DNA of 35,228 bases from JAVBRU01 sp031547595 (lineage in GTDB: Bacteria; Bacillota; Clostridia; Christensenellales; Aristaeellaceae), in contig JAVBRU010000087.1 in assembly GCA_031547595.1 (NCBI GenBank), positions 1-35,228 of the forward strand, in the 5' to 3' direction. A program made the translations under genes and the position numbers. Positions 30,413 to 35,228 of the stretch are shown piece by piece (within the stretch, counting starts at the first letter, position 1; each line of letters opens with the position of its first letter). The notes below the pieces were generated by a model, which had not been told where the DNA came from, ran no database searches, and saw only the letters and a list, made by a program, of their open reading frames with translations.

Positions 30413-31117
30413 TCACTTTAGCCTTTGAGCATTATCCAGCATACGTGCAGCGTAGTCATATTCGCCCGCTGCATGGATTACATCCAGTGCCACGGCGTCA
30501 GCGTTCATGGGCGCATATACCAGCCCATACTCTGCTGCGAAATACGCTACGGAGCAGCCGTTTTCCCCGCGGATCTCCTGGCCCTTGGATTCGGACAGCG
30601 CTTCCCTAAGCTCATTGTCCAGTGCGATCATCTCCAGCGTGAACGCTTCTGCATTTGCCGCAAACAGCTTGGCATGCTCAGGGTCCGTCAGGCTCAGCGC
30701 ATCCTCAACCTCATATCCGGCCAAGGCCAGGTTGATGGGCGCAAGCCAGAAATACTCGTCCGCCTCCGCACCCTCTGCATAAGGATTGCCCTGTGCGTCC
30801 AACAGGCGCAGGCCATTCATAACGGCCGCAACCTTGTCTTCCGCCGCGATATCCGCCAGCCATGCTTCCGTGCCAAGCACAATCACAAGCGCGCTGCTTT
30901 CAATGAGGACCAGGGCCTGGTCGTCCGGCGAATAATCAGCTTTCCCCTCGGGATTTAAGCAGATAATCTCCGCATAATCGCCTGCAATATGCTGCACCGC
31001 TATCAAGAGAGGATAACTACTCACCACAATCACAGGCTTTTCAGGCACTGCCGTTTGTGCCAGGCTTACCGGAACGATCAGCAGCAAGCACATCAGGATC
31101 ATTAACGCTTTCTTCAT
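30413..31117 (-). CDS. ZnuA/TroA-like binding protein lacking the metal-binding histidines
   Basis: The product is 234 residues, from ATG 31117. A signal peptide (about 1-20) ends near VSLAQ. Cluster A-1 solute-binding protein features are clear: VIVVSSYPLLIAVQHIAGDY, ADYSPDDQALVLIESSALVI and GTEAWL. Later segments match the second half of ZnuA (YFWLAPINLALAG, DPEHAKLFAANAEAFTLEM, VAYFAAEYGLVYAP). At positions where ZnuA has His ligands (the DPHTYEP and HPWLDP motifs), this protein has Tyr, Asp and Ala. It is also shorter than the roughly 300-residue family norm. No permease or ATPase gene is adjacent. It is likely a repurposed or degenerate binding protein. It follows two Cys/His repeat proteins on the same strand, 16 bases after the last. 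Confidence 0.7.
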   Translation of the reverse strand: MKKALMILMCLLLIVPVSLAQTAVPEKPVIVVSSYPLLIAVQHIAGDYAEIICLNPEGKADYSPDDQALVLIESSALVIVLGTEAWLADIAAEDKVAAVMNGLRLLDAQGNPYAEGAEADEYFWLAPINLALAGYEVEDALSLTDPEHAKLFAANAEAFTLEMIALDNELREALSESKGQEIRGENGCSVAYFAAEYGLVYAPMNADAVALDVIHAAGEYDYAARMLDNAQRLK

Positions 31118-31133
31118 TCCATGTATCCCTTCT

Positions 31134-32540
31134 TTATTCGGCCAGGATTGCCACGCCTGTCATAAGTTCTGTCACATCAACGAGTGCATCGCAGTCAAAG
31201 GCGACAAAAAAGTCGATTTGGGCCGTTCCTGCGTCCCCTTCGCTCACGGAAACACTGATGACAAAATCATCACAGCCCTGGGCAGCCTTCACCAGCGCCA
31301 TATCCTCGCTTTCGAACACTGCCAGCGGGATGCACACAGTGGCTTCGCCCACCACAAAGTGGATTTCTGCGTAGCCTTCGCCCTTGATCTGCACGATCAG
31401 CGCCGCAGACAAATGCAGATTGCGGGTGATATAGGGCGTATCTGCTTCCAGCTCGGCTACGATGACCAGCACCGCACCATCATGTGTGGCAGCTTCTTTG
31501 GTGTACGCCTTTTCTTCGCCTGCGGCAGTGGTGACGATGTTGCCATAGGCAGCAGCGATGGCTGTCACAGCGGCGGCGGTGGTTTCCGGCTGCAGCATGG
31601 GTTTGTAATCAGCCTGATAGCTGGCGCTGCAACGGGAGCATGTATAGTGCATATAGCCCCTGGTGGTTGTGGTGGGCGCAAAAACTTTCTTCACATAATC
31701 ATGCCCCAGCGCATCCACCGCGCTCTGTGCCAGAATCACAGCATCGCATACGGAGCAATGCTTGCCTGCGGTCGTCCCGGCCTCGGTGCAAGTGGCCGCA
31801 ACGGCTTCATCTTCTACTTCGGTATGGCCCTTTGCCGGAACCGCAGTCTGCTTCACCGTGATAACACCGCATACAGAGCAATGATTTCCAGCGGTTTTGC
31901 CATCAGCGGTGCAAGTAGCCGCAACGGCCAAATCCTTCACTTCGGTGTGCCCGCTGGCCGGAACAACCACCTGCGCGGTGGTGACGGCACCGCATACGGA
32001 GCAATGCTTGCCCGCGGTTTTTCCCTCTTCGTTGCAGGTAGCAGGGATGGCCGCATCGTCCACCTCGGTGTGCGCTTTGGCGGGGATGGTTTCTTTTTCT
32101 TTACACACTGTGCAAAGCTTGCTGCCCTCTTTGGCACAGGTCGCATCGCGGATATCCCAGATGTGCCCAACAGCTGGAAGGGTTTCTTTTGTCTTGCACA
32201 CCGTGCAAAGCTTGCTTCCGTCCTTCACGCAGGTTGCTTCGCGGATGTCCCAGATATGTTCGGTCGCGGGGATTACTTCTTTTTCCTTGCACACCGTGCA
32301 AAGCTTGCTGCCATCCTTTGCGCAGGTCGCTTCGCGGATGTCCCAGATATGCCCAGCAGCGGGGATCACTTCTTTTTCCTTGCACAATGTGCAAAGCTTG
32401 CTGCCAGCGTTCACACACATTGCCTCGCGGATATCCCAAACGTGCTCGCATTCCTCAGAAAACGCAACAGCGCCCAATGTAATGACACAGGTAAGCGCCA
32501 AAAGAAATAAAACTGCTCGTTTTATCATACTGCTCTTCAT
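31134..32540 (-). CDS. Secreted Cys/His repeat protein
   Basis: The product is 468 residues, from ATG 32540 after GAGGTG. A signal peptide (1-29) is followed by four tandem 31-residue units of the type GHIWDIREATCAKDGSKLC-TVC. Three 40-residue units come next (HTEVEDEAVAATCTEAG then KHCSVC). A final unit is YTCSRCSASYQ, and a 130-residue C-terminal domain without cysteines ends the protein. Each unit holds one Cys, a C-x2-C pair and a conserved His, a C3H pattern that could bind zinc. Such repeats are widespread in clostridial surface proteins with unknown function. No LPxTG anchor is seen. It lies between a larger repeat protein and the ZnuA-like gene and appears to share their transcript. 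Confidence 0.8.
   Translation of the reverse strand: MKSSMIKRAVLFLLALTCVITLGAVAFSEECEHVWDIREAMCVNAGSKLCTLCKEKEVIPAAGHIWDIREATCAKDGSKLCTVCKEKEVIPATEHIWDIREATCVKDGSKLCTVCKTKETLPAVGHIWDIRDATCAKEGSKLCTVCKEKETIPAKAHTEVDDAAIPATCNEEGKTAGKHCSVCGAVTTAQVVVPASGHTEVKDLAVAATCTADGKTAGNHCSVCGVITVKQTAVPAKGHTEVEDEAVAATCTEAGTTAGKHCSVCDAVILAQSAVDALGHDYVKKVFAPTTTTRGYMHYTCSRCSASYQADYKPMLQPETTAAAVTAIAAAYGNIVTTAAGEEKAYTKEAATHDGAVLVIVAELEADTPYITRNLHLSAALIVQIKGEGYAEIHFVVGEATVCIPLAVFESEDMALVKAAQGCDDFVISVSVSEGDAGTAQIDFFVAFDCDALVDVTELMTGVAILAE
32080..32451 (-). repeat. Four tandem 93-bp coding repeats
   Basis: The string CAAAGCTTGCT recurs at 32113, 32206, 32299 and 32392, an exact period of 93 bases (31 residues). The outer limits are approximate. 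The copies are similar but not identical, so they are not a very recent expansion. Confidence 0.9.
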
Positions 32541-32570
32541 ACTGTCACCTCAATTTTTAGCTATTTACCA

Positions 32571-32605
32571 TTGGGAGCCTACAGGAACAACCTGCAGGCT
32601 CCCAA
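32571..32605 (-). other. 15-bp stem-loop between the two repeat-protein genes
   Basis: TTGGGAGCCTACAGG (32571-32585) and CCTGCAGGCTCCCAA (32591-32605) pair over 15 positions with one G-U wobble on the minus-strand transcript, with a five-base loop. It begins nine bases past the stop at 32614. No T-run follows on the minus strand, so it is a weak terminator, a processing site or an mRNA-stabilising hairpin. Confidence 0.75.
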
Positions 32606-32613
32606 TTTACCAG

Positions 32614-35228
32614 TTAGAAATCCTCTTCTACGGTGTAGCTATAGCCACAGTGCTTGCAAGTGTATGTGGTAATGACCTTGCTGCCATCCTCGTTCAAGGA
32701 ATAACGCACATTATAGCTATGTTCCATTGCGGGTACTTCATCCTGCGGAACCAGCACTTCGCCGCACTCAGAGCAATGCTTGCCAGCGGTCTTGCCAGCT
32801 TTATCGCAGGAGGCTTCAATAGCGGCATCCTCAACCTCGGTGTGGCCCTTGGCTTCGATCACCGCACCTTCTACGACGTAGTCGCAGTTTGCGCAGTGTT
32901 TGTCAGCTTCCTTGCCAGCTTCGGTGCAGGTCGCTTCCACAGCTTCACCCGCAATCAGGTCATGTTCTTCCATGGGGATCACTTCGCCGCCCTCCACGTA
33001 ATCGCAGTTCGCGCAGTGCTTGCCGGCTTCCTTGCCGGCAGCGGTGCAGGTCGCTTCTACTGCTTCGTCATCGATCAGCTCGTGGCCCAGCGCTTCGATT
33101 TCTTCGCCGCCTTCCACGTAATCGCAGTTCGCGCAGTGCTTGCCAGCTTCTTTACCAGCTTCGGTGCAGGTCGCTTCTACTGCTTCGTCGTCGATCAGCT
33201 CGTGGCCCAGCGCTTCGATTTCTTCGCCGTCTTCCACATAGTCGCAGTTCGCGCAGTGCTTGCCGGCTTCCTTACCGGCTTCGGTGCAGGTTGCTTCTAC
33301 TGCTTCGTCATCAATCAGCTCGTGGCCCAGCGCTTCGATTTCTTCGCCGCCTTCCACGTAATCGCAGTTCGCGCAGTGCTTGCCAGCTTCCTTACCAGCT
33401 TCGGTGCAGGTCGCCGCAACGGCTTCGTCGTCGATCAGGTCGTGATCCTTCGCGGGAACCACTTCCTGCGCAACGATGATCGCGCTGCAGTTGGTGCAGT
33501 GCTGACCAGCGGTCAGGCCGGTTTCGGTGCAGGTCGCTTCAACCGCTTTGTCGTCAACGATTCTAAAGTGCTCGTCCTCGGTGCATTCTTTCCAAACGAT
33601 ATCAGTCAGGCCACAATTGATACAATCGCGGAGCACAGCCGTACCTTCATCATTAGCGTACAGTTCTCCCCAGGTATGGTCTACCACAAAGGTCTTATAG
33701 CCCAGATCCTTTTCGCAAAGTTCACATGCAAACTTGCCAATACCCGCTTTTACACAGGTCGCCTCGCGCAGCGTGGACACTAGAATCTCTACATGCGCAT
33801 TCGGATCGATCTCGCCTTCTTCGCTCTTAACCTCATAATCGCACTGTGTGCAGAATTCCAGGGTATAGTACCCATTCTTGCAGGTCGCAGCAAACTCAGC
33901 GGTCTCCAGGTTGTGCCCAGTTGCCTCATCGCCGCCCACCACTTCTTCTGTCTTGAGCAGTTCATCGCACACCGAGCAATACGTGATCACACGCTCGTTG
34001 TTCAAGCAATCCGCAGCCGCTTCTTTTAGCGCTTCGACATGGCCCAGCGCTTCAATCGGCGCACTCAGCAGTTCTTCGCCGCAACGCGTACACGCATAGT
34101 CGCCAATGCCATCTTCCGTGCAGGTTGCCGCCTTTGTTGGGTTCGGTAACAGTTGATAATTATGATCCAGTGCCGGATCGCCACCTATCACGGGAATCAT
34201 GGTGCCCGCAGTCGCGCCGCACACCACGCACACCTTGCCAACGCGTTCGGGTTCTGTGCAGTTTGCTTCAGCGACGCTATCCTTATAGTCATGCTCGCCG
34301 GTTTTCTCCAGCGTCACGTCTTCGGTCTCATTGCACGCTCCGCAGGTACGCATGCCGATGCCATCTGCGCCGCAGGTCGCAGCTTCGATCTCTTCGATCT
34401 CGCCCCATGCATGCGCAGCGGGGATCGTCTTATAGCCCAGGTTCTCATTGCACAGAGCGCACACATATTTGCCGACACCCGCTTTCGTGCAGGTCGCGAC
34501 ACGCAACGTGTCCTTTAGAATCTCTACATGCGCGTTCGGGTCGATTGCGCCCTCTTCGCTCTTGTCCCTGTATTCGCACTCCGCACAGAATGTCAGGGTA
34601 TAAGCGCCATTCTTGCACGTCGCTGCAAATTCTGCAACCTTCAGATCGTGCCCAGTCGCCTGATCGCCACCCTGCACGTCTTCTGTCCCAAGCAGTTCCC
34701 CACACACCGAGCAATATGTGATCACACGCTCGTTGTTCAAGCAATCCGCATCCACAGCTTCGGTCACTTCGACATGGCCCAGTGCTTTGATCGGCTGATC
34801 CCGCAGTACATCGCCACACTCAGTGCACACATAGTCCCCTACGCCATCTTCTGTACAGGTCGCAGGCTGGGAAGGCGGGGGAGTATTTACTAGCGTATAA
34901 TAATGATCCAGCGCCGCATCGCCGCCCACCACAAATTCTTCACTGATAACTTCTTCGCACACCGTGCAATATTCGATGACACGCTCGGCCTTCAAGCAAT
35001 CCGCAGGCAGCACCTGCGTATTGATATTGTGACCCAACGCTTCAATCACAACATTCTCGAATTCAGCTGCACACAAAAGGCACACATAGTTGGCTAAGCC
35101 ATCTTCTGTGCAAGTTGCTTCTTCAAGAGTCTCTATCAGATCATAGTCATGACCCAGCGCGGCATCGCCGCCTACCACATCTTCTTCACTGATGACTTCT
35201 TGGCACACCGAGCAATATGTGATCACAC
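32614..35228 (-). CDS. Large secreted Cys/His repeat protein (5' end outside the window)
   Basis: At least 871 codons are visible, and the reading frame stays open to the right edge. Leading residues there (VITYCSVC) lie inside a repeat, so the true start is outside the window. About 21 repeat units of the form His-(~13-15 residues)-Cys-(~9-11)-Cys-x2-Cys are present, for example GHELIDDEAVEATCTEAG then KHCANCDYV. Five near the C-terminus are almost identical (120-bp DNA repeats). Further upstream a block of six or so units is itself duplicated 735 bases apart. The C-terminus ends YTCKHCGYSYTVEEDF with no LPxTG or other wall anchor. With the next two genes it forms a probable operon. Function is unknown; a zinc-binding or adhesive surface protein is possible. 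Confidence 0.8.
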   Translation of the reverse strand, partial: VITYCSVCQEVISEEDVVGGDAALGHDYDLIETLEEATCTEDGLANYVCLLCAAEFENVVIEALGHNINTQVLPADCLKAERVIEYCTVCEEVISEEFVVGGDAALDHYYTLVNTPPPSQPATCTEDGVGDYVCTECGDVLRDQPIKALGHVEVTEAVDADCLNNERVITYCSVCGELLGTEDVQGGDQATGHDLKVAEFAATCKNGAYTLTFCAECEYRDKSEEGAIDPNAHVEILKDTLRVATCTKAGVGKYVCALCNENLGYKTIPAAHAWGEIEEIEAATCGADGIGMRTCGACNETEDVTLEKTGEHDYKDSVAEANCTEPERVGKVCVVCGATAGTMIPVIGGDPALDHNYQLLPNPTKAATCTEDGIGDYACTRCGEELLSAPIEALGHVEALKEAAADCLNNERVITYCSVCDELLKTEEVVGGDEATGHNLETAEFAATCKNGYYTLEFCTQCDYEVKSEEGEIDPNAHVEILVSTLREATCVKAGIGKFACELCEKDLGYKTFVVDHTWGELYANDEGTAVLRDCINCGLTDIVWKECTEDEHFRIVDDKAVEATCTETGLTAGQHCTNCSAIIVAQEVVPAKDHDLIDDEAVAATCTEAGKEAGKHCANCDYVEGGEEIEALGHELIDDEAVEATCTEAGKEAGKHCANCDYVEDGEEIEALGHELIDDEAVEATCTEAGKEAGKHCANCDYVEGGEEIEALGHELIDDEAVEATCTAAGKEAGKHCANCDYVEGGEVIPMEEHDLIAGEAVEATCTEAGKEADKHCANCDYVVEGAVIEAKGHTEVEDAAIEASCDKAGKTAGKHCSECGEVLVPQDEVPAMEHSYNVRYSLNEDGSKVITTYTCKHCGYSYTVEEDF
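32881..33480 (-). repeat. Five tandem 120-bp coding repeats
   Basis: The phrase CGCAGTT(C/T)GCGCAGTG recurs at 32883, 33003, 33123, 33243 and 33363, an exact 120-base period (40 residues). The last four copies differ at only a few positions, mostly synonymous, which indicates recent expansion or gene conversion. The next copy, from 33481, has diverged. Confidence 0.93.
33692..34865 (-). repeat. 735-bp higher-order duplication
   Basis: Three separate anchors show the same offset: GTCTTATAGCCCAG at 33692 and 34427, ACGCTCGTTGTTCAAGCAAT at 33991 and 34726, and CCATCTTC at 34109 and 34844. A block of about 245 residues containing several repeat units has therefore been duplicated in tandem. The two copies have since diverged moderately. 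Confidence 0.85.

Noticed and set aside
32881..33480. CRISPR-like regularly spaced repeats
   Set aside because: The repeat units are contiguous, 120 bp, in frame and coding, with no unique spacers, so this is a protein repeat.
31218..33783. Long plus-strand open frames (430 and 628 codons) opposite the Cys/His repeat proteins
   Set aside because: They mirror the repeats of the minus-strand genes, cross the real gene boundaries and lack start signals. The minus-strand products have signal peptide and conserved Cys/His spacing.
1..35228. tRNA or rRNA genes, insertion sequences or prophage genes
   Set aside because: No cloverleaf-like or CCA-ending segments, no transposase or integrase motifs and no flanking direct repeats were recognised. 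A covariance-model scan was not possible.

Overview
The window looks like chromosomal DNA of a fairly GC-rich, Gram-positive-type member of Clostridia (Bacillota). The evidence is gene content and signals. There are two GerMN-domain lipoproteins, a dimeric (GlyQS-type) glycyl-tRNA synthetase, a two-gene TrkA/TrkH potassium system, an rplM-rpsI operon, strong GGAGG-type ribosome binding sites, several TTG/GTG starts, and large Cys/His-rich repeat surface proteins of the kind seen in gut Clostridia. A family or genus cannot be assigned from sequence reading alone. No tRNA, rRNA, CRISPR array, phage or insertion sequence was recognised.

Layout. 1-3601 (minus strand): the start of a lipoprotein or secreted protein, a phasin-like protein with a 12-cysteine tail, then rmuC, tdk, recR and ebfC packed as one operon. 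3658-6604: divergent promoters, then trkA-trkH (K+ uptake). 6615-7376: a TIM-barrel isomerase-like gene (minus). 7438-9146: an ABC/SMC-type ATPase followed with a one-base overlap by a DUF4435 TOPRIM protein. This pair has the architecture of the PARIS (AriA/AriB) anti-phage system, but the second gene is broken by an in-frame TAA. 9192-10250: the rplM-rpsI transcription unit with a consensus promoter, a leader hairpin and a terminator. 10463-10918: an AT-rich orphan C39-like cysteine peptidase. 10953-14281 (minus): a DUF6062 protein and two GerMN lipoproteins. 14352-16271: a SPOR-domain membrane protein and a convergent membrane protein. 16453-18051 (minus): dnaX, separated here from ebfC-recR. 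18131-21207: a radical SAM protein, a GNAT acetyltransferase and glyS. 21479-24826: a YcxB-like protein and a membrane-anchored PQQ-type beta-propeller. 24882-28020: glpK and a DUF4091 protein. 28004-30266 (minus): a small zinc-ribbon-like ORF and an ECF sigma / anti-sigma-like / DUF6147 operon. 30305-35228 (minus): two giant Cys/His repeat secreted proteins followed by a ZnuA-like binding protein that has lost its usual metal-binding histidines.

The most interesting points are four. First, the PARIS-like ATPase/DUF4435 pair with a nonsense codon. Second, the surface-repeat/ZnuA-like operon, with nested 120-bp and 735-bp repeats in one protein and 93-bp repeats in the other. Third, the cysteine-cluster tail on the phasin-like protein. 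Fourth, the radical SAM/GNAT pair. All functional statements are readings of motifs and context; no database search or structure prediction was run.
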